Assembly (NCBI RefSeq): GCF_004324835.1
Contig: NW_021163017.1
Coordinates: 124,001 to 188,000, forward strand
Direction: 5' to 3'
Origin: Dendronephthya gigantea
Taxonomy: Eukaryota > Cnidaria > Anthozoa > Malacalcyonacea > Nephtheidae
DNA: 64,000 nt
The notes below the pieces were generated by a model. That model was not told the DNA's origin and searched no databases. It saw nothing but the letters and a program-made list of their open reading frames with translations. Both the position numbers and the translations under genes were made by a program. Position 1 is the first letter of the stretch. Each line of letters begins with the position of its first letter. Shown here one piece after another: positions 22,395 to 34,400 of the stretch.

Positions 22395-23370
22395 CGACAT
22401 TCATGAAACCACTGAAGAAATGTCTTCAAACTGCAGTTATTGAGAACAAAGACTGGAAGCAAGAATTACAGAAATTTCTCATGAATTATCAGTCGCGCAA
22501 CACGCAACACTACACTGTACCAGGGACGCCGGAACAGGGGGGGGCAGCAGGGGCAACTGCCCCCCTTGCCTTTTACCAGCAGGGGCAAGGGGGGCAAAAA
22601 TGCCCTTTCATTTTAAAAGATTAATTACATTCTATATCCGAAGTAGACGTGCCACAAACGAGCATCAAGAATAACACAATCGTCTAGACACAGAAATTAT
22701 CTTGGAAAGAGAAATCACGACCATACGAAGTTTAACTGACGATGTTTTGCAAACATTCTTTATTAGTGCGCCGCTACAGGAATGCCCTTTCACCAAAATC
22801 TGCCCCCCTTGCCCTCACATCGTTCCGGCGTCCCTGCATTGTACAACTAATATACCGCCTGCTACAGCGCTCTTTGGACGGAATATTCGCACGAGGTACC
22901 CCACCAATTAAGAAGTGAACACTGATATGAAAGAGATAAACAAACGAATAAATGAAGCAGGCGTATGCCAAAACCAAAATGAAATCCAAAGCCTATGCTG
23001 ACAAACGTCGTGGGGCGAAATAATCTAATTCTAAGATAAGAAATCAAGTTTTGGTTTGACAAAAAAACAAAATAAACGAACATCAAGGTTCAATCACAAA
23101 GCATATAAAATTACGGACATTAATTAAGGACATGACCACCAGATCACGATTCACGAGGAATTGTTCTCACTTTAAGATATTTACTGGAACGTCGTGGGAA
23201 GAGAGTTAAGATAGTGGCCAACAACCTGTTCCAAGACAGTGATGCACAAGGAAGAGAAGAAGAACCAGCAGAACGTCAAGAAAGACAGCGTAGATATCCA
23301 TTAAGGATAAGACAACCTCTGTTCTATTGGGACGAACATAATAAGACAAATAAATTGGGTTGATATTTTG
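22395..23370 (+). mobile_element. Ty3/gypsy fossil (integrase C-terminal region)
   Basis: Plus-strand pieces match the end of a Ty3/gypsy integrase (NWKQELQKFLMNYQS, then PPATALFGRNIRTRYP, then a final RRYPLRIRQP-like stretch). A hAT-type MITE is inserted in it (22521-22836). It is broken with several breaks, and only the 3' part of pol is recognisable. LTRs were not identified. Confidence 0.7.
22521..22836. mobile_element. hAT-type MITE nested in the gypsy fossil
   Basis: A 316-bp element with terminal inverted repeats CAGGGACGCCGGAAC / GTTCCGGCGTCCCTG, flanked by 8-bp near-identical duplications CACTGTAC (22513-22520) and CATTGTAC (22837-22844). An 8-bp duplication and CAGGG ends are typical of hAT elements. 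The interior has G/C-rich stretches (gggggggg, gcaaggggggcaaaaatgcc) and no coding capacity. The single mismatch between duplications suggests some age. Confidence 0.85.
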
Positions 23371-24496
23371 TAAATGAGTTCATAATTTATGTATTTGTTG
23401 ATATAGCTATCGTTTAGTTATAGTCAGTTTGTGTTGATGGAACTTTAGTTTGAACTGAACGTGGGTAGGGATATGTTTTGGTTATATAAAGTATATGTAA
23501 TATACTAGTAGTAATCAAAGATTAGGCAAGTGCGATTTTTTATTATGGACTTTTTCTTGCTAATATACGGCGAAATATATAAAACTCTAGTCTAGTGCAT
23601 AATTATGACAATTGGCAGTGACAATAAATATAGGAAGAAACAAGGCAAATACAAGGCTAAAGTTTCTTTAAGGCGAATAACAAAACATTGAAAAAAAAAT
23701 TACGATTGCAGAAAGACTGCAGAACAAAATGTGAACAACTTGTGCTAGAGTTAAAGTTCAGAAATAGCAAAACTCAAAGGATTCCAAAATCAAGTACGTC
23801 ACACACGAAACCGAGTGAGACATAGTCCATCCAAGATGGCGTCAAAGTCTAAGATCGAATAGCATGCAAAACGACGCGGGACACCGCGCGAGTCACAATT
23901 AGCATGCGATTAGAATACAATTAGAATGCCTTCTTCTTCGTCGAACCCAATTATAGCAGCCATGTTGAATACCGCACGCTAAGTTTTTAGGCGTGCATAT
24001 TGTATAATTTTAATATAATTTTTTTATATTAGATTTTGATAAATATAATTACTTTGCTTTGGATTTTGCATGCCAGCTAGTTCCTGGCGTGCTGGCAAAT
24101 TTTCAACAGTCATAAATGCAAACTAATAGGTGTAATAAGTGATGTAAATGTTTGTTGCATTTTTTCAATTCAAGTATTTTCAATCAAAAATTCAAAAATT
24201 CAAATCATTTTACTCTCGGCTTTACACAAAATATATACAACCACGAATTAAAAGATTATTCATGTTCATGATTTGTACAATTCGACTACTTGGCGGGTTT
24301 TTCGCCAGAAATTATTTCGTAGGAAGAATTATTTTATGCTACTGTAAGCACTTTCGTCGCTTCACTTTATCACTACATGTGGTACATTATCCATTAAATT
24401 TACAAAAAAAAAACAGGGAAGAAAAATACCATTTCATATTTTACTAATAAAGTACGAGAAAAGGAAATGTAATATACATAATAAAGCACCTAACTT
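23371..24496. other. Unassigned AT-rich stretch
   Basis: No recognisable gene. A fragment near 23620-23780 (YKAKVSLRR-like reading followed by a Lys/Asn-rich stretch) faintly recalls THAP/P-element coiled-coil segments but is too short to call. The 99-codon frame at 24148-24447 has biased AT-rich composition and no recognisable domain. Confidence 0.4.
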
Positions 24497-24833
24497 TTAC
24501 CTTTTATTGAGCAAGGTAGTGATGATTTTTGGAACTCCTTCAATGGACTTGACTTTTTCAGTCTTGAATATACCCTTGACAAGCGATTTATTTTGCTCGC
24601 AATAAGCCTAAAACGACAGAAATAAACAGCTATTGTAAAGCAATTTCAACCTAAAGCATAACCAGAATATCATATCCAAGTATTTCTTTGCGAATAACAA
24701 AAAAACATCGCTGAAGATTTAACACGGACGCAGCCAAAATATGGCCGAACACGAGGTCGAATTTAACACAGAAATTTAATCACTTTTAGGCCATGACTGT
24801 GGAGTACTTTACAATAAAACACAAGAACATACC
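24497..24833 (-). CDS. Possible short minus-strand gene end (two exons), function unknown
   Basis: A 111-bp open stretch (24607-24497) ends in TAA, is preceded by a good acceptor (gttttag) and reads AYCEQNKSLVKGIFKTEKVK and onward to TTLLNKR. A consensus donor (GAG|GTATGT) lies 226 bases upstream at 24833, and joining them keeps frame 0 (RQRKE|AYCEQ). The frame closes six codons above the donor without an ATG, so the 5' structure is unresolved. I recognise no family. It may be a small real gene starting near 24.99 kb or chance. Confidence 0.2.
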
Positions 24834-25455
24834 TCTTTTCTTTGTCTGGCTTAATAAAACCGGTTTAAAGAAATTAATTTAAGGAATTTGATAAACATTT
24901 TACAGCAATTCTGTTCTCAAACAGCAAACCAGAACTACAACAAAATTTTGAAAATGCCTCGCACCGCCGCTCCCTCGTACTGTCACATGACAACGAATCA
25001 CTAATCCTATTGGACAAAAAAAAATTACCCACTGTCGAGAGGTGGGAAGGTGGGAATCAGTTTGGGAATCAGTGGTGGGAATTTTGTCAGCGCTGGTCAA
25101 AAAATTACGGGCGTAAAGCTTCTTTTTACAATTTTACGTTCGGTTACGTTCTACCATTGGGATATGGTAGAACCTGGATTACCAATTTACCATACTGTAC
25201 TGGTATACCCAACAATGGTGAAGTCTTCTTTCAAACTATCTCATGGAGAATGGTGAAGTCTTCTTTCATACTATCTCAGTATTAATGAATAAACTAAGTC
25301 CACAATTAGTAGAAAAACTTGAGTTGTTTTCAATGTCAGATATTTTGACATATGAATTTAAAAACTCGCAGGGAAAGCTAAGGGATTTATCCAGACTTTT
25401 GATTGACAGTTCTCGGGCTGAAGGCACTAACGAGAACGCAGAGTTGACTGTCTGA

Positions 25456-26440
25456 ATGTCTTTGTCGCTGTTTTACTACTGTAAGGTTGATGAAGATGTT
25501 TGATGTTTATGAATGTTTTCTGGTATTTTACTATTGTTTAATTCAGAGACTCATTCATGCAGAGACTGGGGAGAGTATTCAGGGGTAAATTAAAGTGGTT
25601 TTCAGTCGATATAAATTTTTATATCCATTCCATATATGTTTAATAACAGTTTTTTTTTGTATGTAAAAGAAAAATTTGGAAAGCATGCCAAAAAAAAAAA
25701 TTGGGAAAGAATGTAAAAACACCCAAAAGAGATCATCCAGCCTATGCCACAATCTAACCTGGTTATACAACCGGCTGCAATATACCAACATAGTTACAAC
25801 TACGAAAGGTGCAAGGACAGTTGCTATAGGAAGAACTCCCCCCCATAACTCACATCTTAACGGCCGTCTAAGGGGGAGATGCACTACGGCCCCCAGACCA
25901 TGATGTATGTGCACCTAACCGTTACGTCTCAGTGAGAAACAGAGTATGCATTGCCACACGCCTAGCGCGTCATAGACGAATCAGCTACAGTGGCTAGCCT
26001 TGAGAGCGAAGATAAATTTAACGTATTTAAGCTTTTCGTGGTTTCGGGAGGCGGTCCCTAACAAGTATATGCACAGAAAACGACTAATAAGGCACACGCT
26101 TGGAAATGACAAGATTTCAACGCCTAAACGTTTTTTAAGTGTTTTTAGCGAGAAATTTTAGTGTTTTGATATTCCTTTAGTGTTTTGAAACAATACTTGT
26201 TGGCTTTTAACGTGAAAATAATCATCATTCTTGAAAGTAAACTCAATGTAAATGACTGAACGGCTTAGTTTGTTAATTTTGTATTTAGTATAGCCGCTTG
26301 ATTCGCCGGTACAATTTGGGCCTAAATTGTATGTATTTATTTCACAAGTTTTTATTTTTTATCTTCGTTGATTCTGTTCGATTTTCGGGGAATATTAAAG
26401 TTTGATCTTTCTTCTTTATTTCTTTTACTAACTATTCATG
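25456..26440. other. Gene-free stretch upstream of LSM14
   Basis: Nothing recognisable. An imperfect tandem duplication of about 34 bp (atggtgaagtcttctttca twice) lies just left of it at 25217-25285. Poly-A and poly-C runs occur near 25685 and 25838. Confidence 0.4.
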
Positions 26441-26446
26441 ATATGA

Positions 26447-26520
26447 CTATATAGCTCAGTGGTTAAATCCCGCTAGAATGAAATCTTCCGCCAAAGTTGG
26501 ATTTTGGCGGGTTCGACGCT
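26447..26520 (+). repeat. tRNA-like (A-box/B-box) remnant
   Basis: TAGCTCAGTGG (26452) resembles a tRNA A box and GGGTTCGACGC (26509) a B box, at a spacing compatible with a tRNA-derived SINE head or tRNA relic. The acceptor stem does not pair and no cloverleaf forms convincingly, so it is not called as a tRNA gene. Confidence 0.22.
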
Positions 26521-26699
26521 GATTGGCCGAGGATCAACTACGCCATCACGACATCATGATCATGAGATAGCAGCGTGGTTACCAAGTCCGCGGCCATCTT
26601 GAAAACTTTCGTAAACTGCAAACAAGAAGGTTGAAAGAAAAAGAAAAGAATCCGTGAATTTGTAAAAGCATCTTTTAGTTTTTACCGCTGTTTTGCAAA

Positions 26700-28984
26700 A
26701 TGAGCGGTGGTACACCATATATAGGAAGTACTATAAGCCTTATTTCCAAGGCAGAGATAAGATACGAAGGAATATTGTGGTCCATTGACACGAAGGACTC
26801 GACAGTTACGTTGGCTAATGGTAGGTAATTTTACTGCGGTTTCTCCTCTTTCTAGGGATGAACGTTCTAGGGGATCCCGTGAACAAGTCATTTACTTAAA
26901 TATTTTCCTGTTTTTGCAGTTCGCTCGTATGGTACAGAGGATAGAAGTGCTGAAAAACAAGTTGGGCCCCGTAATGAAGTTTATGAGTATATCGTCTTTA
27001 GAGGCAGCGATATTAAAGATCTACATGTCTCGAAAGCCCCTAAAGTTATCAGCACGGTCAATCAAGATCCTTCAATTCTCCAGGTTTGTTTTTTCGTCAT
27101 TGGAAACTGGAAAGACAGATATTATAAAATTCATGTCTGAAATATCATCTGGAGAACAGTTGCATCATAATCCTAAATCCTGACGTTGCTTTTTTTGAAC
27201 AGTTGGAATTGTATCTAAGTTGAATTGTGCATGCTTTTGAGTAAAATTAATTTTCAATCAATGTCAATTTGTAGTCTTTGCTATTTTTCAGGATCTGTCT
27301 TGCATGATGAAGCATGCACAGTACTTCCATTGATAATGTCATTTTTGTGTTTTGCTTACCAAAAGTACATGTTATTTAACTTATTTTGTTTGAATTTCTG
27401 GTGATCTGTCAATAATTAACAACTTTTTCTTCTGCTTTCATGTTATTTTTAGCAAGGAGCTGTAGGTTCAAACTTTTCACATTTTCCAAATGCAACATCC
27501 TACCCTGCTGGTTACGGAAACTTTACCCACCCTTATGGCTATGGTGCCCAGCATCCAGCATACTCACCCGTACCTCAACCTGGCATCAATCCAGGCCGTG
27601 CAAGGTCACCAATGGGTGTGCCTCTTGTTCAAAGCAGAACACCAAGCCCACCTGTGAATGTTGCCCCAATCGGTTCTGTGACGCAAACTAGAACTCTTGA
27701 GTCTGAAACACAAACTCCTCAGCCACCAAGTCAGAAATCAACCCAAACTGGAAGACCTAGAAGGAGGTCAGGATCTCGAAGAAACTCGTTGGAAACCAAC
27801 CAAAATGGACCCAATAAACCAGCTGAGAAAAGGGAGGAAAATGAAGAAGCGCCAAAAAACCAGAAAGTGAATGAAAATAAGACAAAAGGTTGGTTTAACT
27901 GCATTTTAAATGCCTTTGAGAAACACATCTAAACTATTTAACAAATTTTATACCTCAATCCCAATGTCCCAATTGTTTGCTTGCCCTAAATTTCAGATGT
28001 TTAACGGCACATCTTAGTGCAGGTAAAATCCTTGTGGTTAAATTTGCTTCGCAATTTCTTCTAGCTCAAGGAGGTGGTCAAAAAGGAAGTGGACCCCAAC
28101 AGCAATCTGGAAGCACAAAGAAGGGAAAGCCAATAAAGTTTAATGGAGAATTTGATTTTGAAAGTTCAAATGCAAGATTTGATAAAGAAAAAATAGAATT
28201 AGAACTGAAATCTGAGATAGAGAAAATGAAGATATCATCACAAGAAGAAGAGGTGAGTTTCAATGACACCTCTCTTGTAATACAGAATACCAACCTTGAT
28301 GAAACTAACCATGCATGTTAATTCTATATTTTCTAGGTGATAGTTGAAAATGAAGTTGAAGTGGAGAGTCCAGGAGCTGATGGTGTTTACTATGACAAAT
28401 CCAAGTCATTCTTTGATTTTATCTCAAGTGACCCATTACCATCAGAACAAGGACGAAAGTGAGTTAAAAAGAGTTAAAGTCTTTTCCTTTGAAAGTATTT
28501 CCAAAGTGCTTGCATATAGAACTGTTTGCAAAGTGCTTGAAATCTTAAATTGGTTGCATTGACCTTTTTTTTGTATCTAGAACGGGAAACTGGCAAGAAG
28601 AGCGTAAACTGAATGTTGAGACATTTGGTGTGAGTGGTTCATATTCTCGTGGCTACGGACGAGGTCGTGGATGGAGGGGTAGAGGTAGAGGACGAGGACG
28701 TGGTAGAGGTGGATACCGTGGTGGTAACAATGATCGTGATGGCGAACGTAACCAGCAGAACAGAACCAACAACCGTGGAGCACGGGGTGGCTACAGAGGT
28801 AACTGGGGTAACCGTGGTACCTGGAGAAATAGAACATCTAATCAGAACAAGAATACTGTAAGTTTACAAACTCTCTTTTTGGTATGGGATGATATTTTTA
28901 CACACAGGATTTAGAGTAATATTTCTATTGCATTTTAAATTTCAGGATGAGGAGAAAATAAAGGCTGAACCAATTTCAAGTTGA
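26700..28984 (+). CDS. LSM14: LSM14 (RAP55/Scd6/Trailer hitch) mRNP protein
   Basis: Seven exons: 26700-26820, 26920-27083, 27453-27888, 28065-28252, 28337-28458, 28581-28857, 28946-28984 (stop TGA); all phases agree, giving 448 residues, close to the vertebrate length. Domains in order: N-terminal LSm domain ([20 protein letters not shown], then [11 protein letters not shown]), a Pro/Ser/Gln-rich linker with an [10 protein letters not shown] patch, the FDF motif ([18 protein letters not shown]), the FFD box ([15 protein letters not shown]), the TFG box ([14 protein letters not shown]), and an RGG-rich tail. The family binds the helicase DDX6 and the decapping machinery and acts in translational repression and P-body assembly. 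The start is fixed by homology at the LSm domain. The long RGG stretch (28640-28840) is GC-richer than its surroundings, as expected from Arg/Gly codons. Confidence 0.95.
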
Positions 28985-29640
28985 TTGTGAAAAGAAAATG
29001 ATAAAATAGAGAAGTCAGGGTTGCAGCCTGTGTTCCTTGGCTTGCTTGCTACAAATTTTTGATGTGCTAACTGTTATTGATCGAAAAGAACTGTTGGGAT
29101 ATTTGTAAGTTGAGAGGAACTGGTTGTTGTGTGTAAGCCAAGTGATCAAATCATATTTTATTTGTTGTTATAAAGATATTAATATGTAAATAGTGTATGT
29201 AATGTTTACAAGTTAAAAGGACTATATAAAATACAATATGGCGTGTCAAGGCAACGTTGTATGACATAAATACATGTGTAGACAGTTAATTTCCTATCTC
29301 TCTTAGTTTTTCGGTAATGCAATTTTGATTTAAATGTTGGGAGATATCTGTAAATATAATTGTTTTCATTAAGTTTACACCTGTGACAATTATTATGGAT
29401 GGTCAAATATTAAATATTTCCATATTTCCTTCTGTCAATTTTTTATTAAATGGCATAACGCTCATTATTAGGGCTGTGTTGTTTACTCTTATTGAAAGAC
29501 TGAACCAGTTTTTTAATGAAATTTTAGTCCTGAATGTAAAAAGTCAAGGGATTTCTCTATGCTTTTTCATGACTAAAATTTGAACCTTCACCTGTAAATT
29601 TAATCTGCATAATTATTTCCGGTTGGTTCCAGTTTCCAAT
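28985..29640. other. LSM14 3' UTR and downstream spacer
   Basis: AT-rich sequence with no open gene. Most likely 3' UTR for at least the first few hundred bases. Confidence 0.4.
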
Positions 29641-29762
29641 CCAATGAACTCGGTTGTCGATTGTCCACATGCGATGGACAAGATGGCCACAGACTTAGCT
29701 ACGATTTAGCAGCCCAAACGTGGCGAAAGTACACGTTTTCTAAAGATCCAGGCAACTAAAAG
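29640..29762 (+). other. Candidate non-coding first exon of the zinc-finger gene
   Basis: A GC-richer stretch (agatggccacagacttag ... cagcccaaacgtggcgaaag) ends in a good donor (AACTAAAAG|GTTTGT at 29763). It has no long frame. The zinc-finger coding exon at 31437 has an acceptor just before its ATG, so at least one upstream untranslated exon is expected; this is the best candidate. The rest of 29763-31436 shows no other clear feature. Confidence 0.3.
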
Positions 29763-31440
29763 GTTTGTGAGTTTAAATCGCAATTTCCGTGGATATTTTA
29801 GAAGATTTTTTTAGCTGGAAGAGTACTGTAATGTGTTAGAAAGTGTTTAACTTGCCGCTTGTTGAAAGCAGTTGTGTTGAGATTTTTACTGTATTATTTA
29901 TGAAATATATATTTGATGTAATTTTATATTTGTAATAAATTGTGAGGTATAGAGACATTGTAAATGGGGAAAAACGAATGGGTGAAACAGGGTATTTCAT
30001 TCAGAATATTTTATACCCATTTCTCCGTGAGATAAAAGATTAGTGTTCTTTTGCACGCTAAAATATGAAGTCTAGCAAATCACTTTAGAACTGCAACTGG
30101 CGTGCCACAAATTGAGCTAAAATGGTTCACATTTAATACGAATATGCGCAGTTCGCGGCGATGCAATGCATTAGAGCACAAGATTGGGGGTCGTCTTTAA
30201 AGAATCTGCAAGATTTGATTGTATAATGTGCACATAAAGATGGCATAGTACAAAATATGATGCATTTATGCAAAAAAGATGCATTTATGTCTTAACATGC
30301 TAAACAACATGCCATACATCTGATTGGATATGGTTGGGTTGCCCCTCTTTGTCCATTCGTGGGCAATCTGGCATGTTTCAGCGTAAAAAATTGACGTACA
30401 ATAAACAAGGATTCATTGAGCACTGGAAAATATGACCTCGGGTTATAAAAGTGTAGATGTAATGATTTAAGGTCTTGTATGGCAGCAAAGTTGTGATGCA
30501 GTTGCTCTAAGGATGAAGGACAAAATAGCTTAACCTGATTTCCTGAACTAGATAGTGCAATTCTCAATCCTCTGGAAAATTTTAATTTTGAATTGAATAG
30601 AATCCAAATGAAAGGTAAGAATAAAAAGGATTTGCTTTTTCTCTTTTACTATCTTCAGTGTAAACCCAATTACTATTTTGAAACCCGTAGGGTACTTCCA
30701 GGATCAAGGCTGCTGGCTTTTACAACCTACAAGACATTTTATGTATTTTTTTTAAAAATCCTGAAGCAGTAACTTGCTGGATGAGTGGCTTTATTCACCA
30801 ATTTTTCATGGTCTTTTTTGATGTTGAAAATTTTGAATGCAATAATCATTTCCTCATAGAAATTTGATACGTAGTCATGAAAAAGTAATTGTATAGCAGT
30901 CCATTATATTTAATATATTATATGATTGAGAAAGTAATGTTTGTGATGCTGCAGTCTATTGGTAGATGTTCTTTAGCCCAGCATGTTTTGGCCATCTCGA
31001 GTCTTTTTTGTAATCTGTTGGATAACATTTATTTTGTATTTACAGAAGAAGTACAGAATAAATCTATTTGAATTGCAAAGCATAGCATAGCAGGATTATA
31101 TCGAACAAAACAGGTTAAAATGGTTTCAATTTTTGATGTTCATTTTGTGTGTGTTTGATATGAGTTAACACTGTTATTTCTGCCATTCGTAGGAGAAGTA
31201 TAAAAACAGAAGCATCCAAGAGTTGCAGGTTTATGTTTTGCTGATAAATTGTTTTAAAGCAACCAAGACCAAAAAGGTGTGTTCAGGACAAGCATCTCTT
31301 TTATATCACTGTTTCCATCAGCAATGATAAACAATTACACTAAGTATTTACCTAATTATATACAGCTGAAATAATACTTTCATAATGATTTATTGCTCAT
31401 CTTTGCTTAATTAAATGTTTTGGTCATTTTGTGTAGTTGC

Positions 31441-34400
31441 ATGATGCGAAAAAGTCGTATATCCTTCAGTATCAACAAAAAACAAGGCAAGACTGAAGGT
31501 GGAGAATCAAATACAGGCACAACAGAGCCTTCACCCACCACCAGTCAACAGCCAACATTGAAACCATCATCCTATTATGCCTGTCGTTTTTGTTGCAAGC
31601 GTTTTAAATCCGAGCAAACGTACACAACCCATAGCAAAACTAAGAAACATGCAAAGGCTGTGAAGGCTGGTCGGGAAAGCGAACTGGCAAAGAGTCACTC
31701 GTGTGCTGGATGCAAGCAGAATTTTGAGACAAGGCTGTTGTTAACACAGCATTGCAAAAAGCAGAGTCATATGCCTTTAGTTCAGAAAACAGCTTTGAAG
31801 AATCCAGTCTATGGCAAGCCGTACACTGACACTGAACAGGAAGACCCATTTGTTAGCATCAAATATTACTCACCCCACTACTGTGAGGTTTGTGATTTAG
31901 ACTGTGTGAATGATGAGCATTATCAAGACCATGCGAAGGGACCAAGGCATGAGAAGGCGGTGGAAAAGAGAGCCGAGCAGGGGAAAGGTGTCGAGGTGGA
32001 TCTGGACACAAACGAAGTGGATACCAGTGATAAATGTTTAGTGATAATGAACAAGGTTGAACCCATCACAGAGACAGTGTCTGCATATTACTGTGGCATC
32101 TGTGACATGGATTGTCGTTCAGAGGTAAAATAATCTTGAAGCTTTTAAATTAGATGGTGGTGACATCATAGTAAACTGTAGTTGGTGATGCTGCTGAAGG
32201 CTACAGTTCAGTCTCAATGGTGCAAGACATCTCACCCCCAAGGTGATGGTGAAATTAAAATAACCATGCTCACTCTGTTACAGGTCGCGTACACAGAACA
32301 TGTGACCAGCAAAGACCATCAAGTACGTATGGAAGGCCATGGTCAGATCAAGATCTCCTGCGACCTGTGCTGTATGACCTTCAACACACCAAACAACCAC
32401 AAGATGCATTTGAGAAGCAAGAAACACGCCAGCAACCTGGCTGCACGCCAGCGCCTGATGCCTGTTGAGACAGACTCGGAAAAAGAGAGCATGCAGGACC
32501 TCAGGGATAAAATCAAAAGAACCATCTCACCGCCGATTGAAAACTTCGATAAAATTAAAGTGAATATCGCCGGGGATTCCGTGGACGACGCCAATTCTCG
32601 TTCGGTTGTCGTGGACATTCAAGCCGACGAAGAGGACGCCATGGGAATGGGGATGCCTCGGGTAAGAACGACTGACACAAGCAATCTTTGTGCATTTATT
32701 TCATTACAAGCGGCCAGAAGTAGTTTGTTGTTCTATCACTTCTATGTACTGCGCTTTGTAAGCTATATCGGCTACCAGCAATGGGAGAATTTTATAGGGA
32801 GACGAACTTAGTCTAGGGATGCCATTTTTGGCAGCGGGATTAAAACAATCTTTTGAGGCTTCGGTTTTCCAGCTTAGCTATACTTTGCCGGAATGTATCT
32901 TAAAATAATATTAGTCAGGATCTAAGAGCGTGCCTAAAGTTAAACTATCAAGTTTTTCAAAGACCAAGGCAGCACAGTTTTGCAGAAGAATGCAAGAATA
33001 TCACTTTCTCTGAGTTATTTCTTCTTTGACACTAATGTGGTTATTTTATAGTAACGGTTTAGTGCGTGTGTAACTGGACCCTTGAATCTTTAGGTGACTT
33101 TGGATAAGAAAGAGAAGAAAGAACTGGAGAAGAAATTGAAAGAAGACGAAGAGGAACGCGGAAAATGGGCGAAACGACGCGAAGAAGAATACGGGAAAAA
33201 AAGAGCGGAAATTCTGAAAGTCTCAAAACGAGACAGCAATCCTGCTGGCGCTGAAGGCAAAGAACGAGGGCAAACTACCGAGGCCCGTGGACGGGGGAGA
33301 GGTAAAGGCACAACTTTCAGTGATAAGTACAAATGGGTGGCACCTGGCTTAAGGAACCAGTCAGAAAAATCTGATAGCAGCACCCCCCGGGATAGGTACT
33401 CCAAGGATGATACAAAAGATAAGTATTCCAAAGATGACTCCGGGGGGCGGTATTCGAAGGGAGAATCGAAGGATCGGTATTCCCGGGAGGGGTCGAAGGA
33501 TCGTGGTTCTCGTGATCGGTATTCCAGAGATGACTCGAAGAGCGATAAACGAGACAAGAGAGACAGCAAGTCTGATCGTCGGAGCGAGAGACGAAAGGAC
33601 TACGACGACGACAAATACACGAGCGATTCCGACAGTGAACGAGTGATTTTGAGAAAAGGTGACAGGAAGACTGAAGAAGATGATGATCTCAGGAAGGTTA
33701 TAAACAAACAGCGTGGAATCGTTGAGAAAGAAGATGGAAAAGGGTCTGTTGTTTTCGACTACGGTCACCAGAGTGTTGACAACGCTGCTGATGAAACTCG
33801 ATCAGGATTGAAAGGCTTTTTTGGTGGAGCTTTTGCTCATCTCCGAGATGATAGTAGTGCTGCTGACCAGGGTGTTAAGAAGGTGGAGAATTATGGTACG
33901 AGCAAGATGGAGGAAGTCAGGGAGTCGGATGACAGACAAGATGCCTGTAAAGACATGGAACGCACGCTTCTGCTCGAGTTACTGAAACGGCAGTTCCCAG
34001 ATATCCGCTATCTCACCGAGAGACAGGGTGGTTTGGAGTTGATGCAGAAGATTTTCGGTGTACATGGTATGGGTGGCTTGGCTGGTCTGGATCTCGAAGG
34101 AACAGGTGCTGCCTTGGCTGGTAGTAGTGCAAGGAGTGTCGGCAGCGATGAAGGAAGCCAACAGTTCAAGCAAGATAGCAATGTTTTGTCGCTTGCCTCC
34201 GATCAAGCCATACCTGTGGAAAAGCAGGACAGGAAATCCAGTCCTCCGGAGAAACGCGAATCTCGAAGAGATCGAAGAAGTTACAGCAGAAGCCGAAGTA
34301 GAAGCCGAGAAAGGTAGAGTTGTATGACGAACCCCGGTCATCCTTAGCTTCACAGAATTAACCAGTTTCATTTTCGGCAGTTTCCCCTTTGTGTGTTAGA

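Noticed and set aside
24148-24447. 99-codon plus-strand frame rich in Phe, Ile and Lys
   Set aside because: Composition matches AT-rich non-coding DNA; no recognisable motif, no good start context.
25243-25455. 70-codon frame with a plausible helical C-terminal part
   Set aside because: Begins inside a 34-bp tandem duplication, no recognised family, no splice partners identified; kept out of the feature list.
26447-26520. Functional tRNA gene
   Set aside because: A and B box-like motifs exist but no acceptor stem or anticodon arm pairs; at most a relic.
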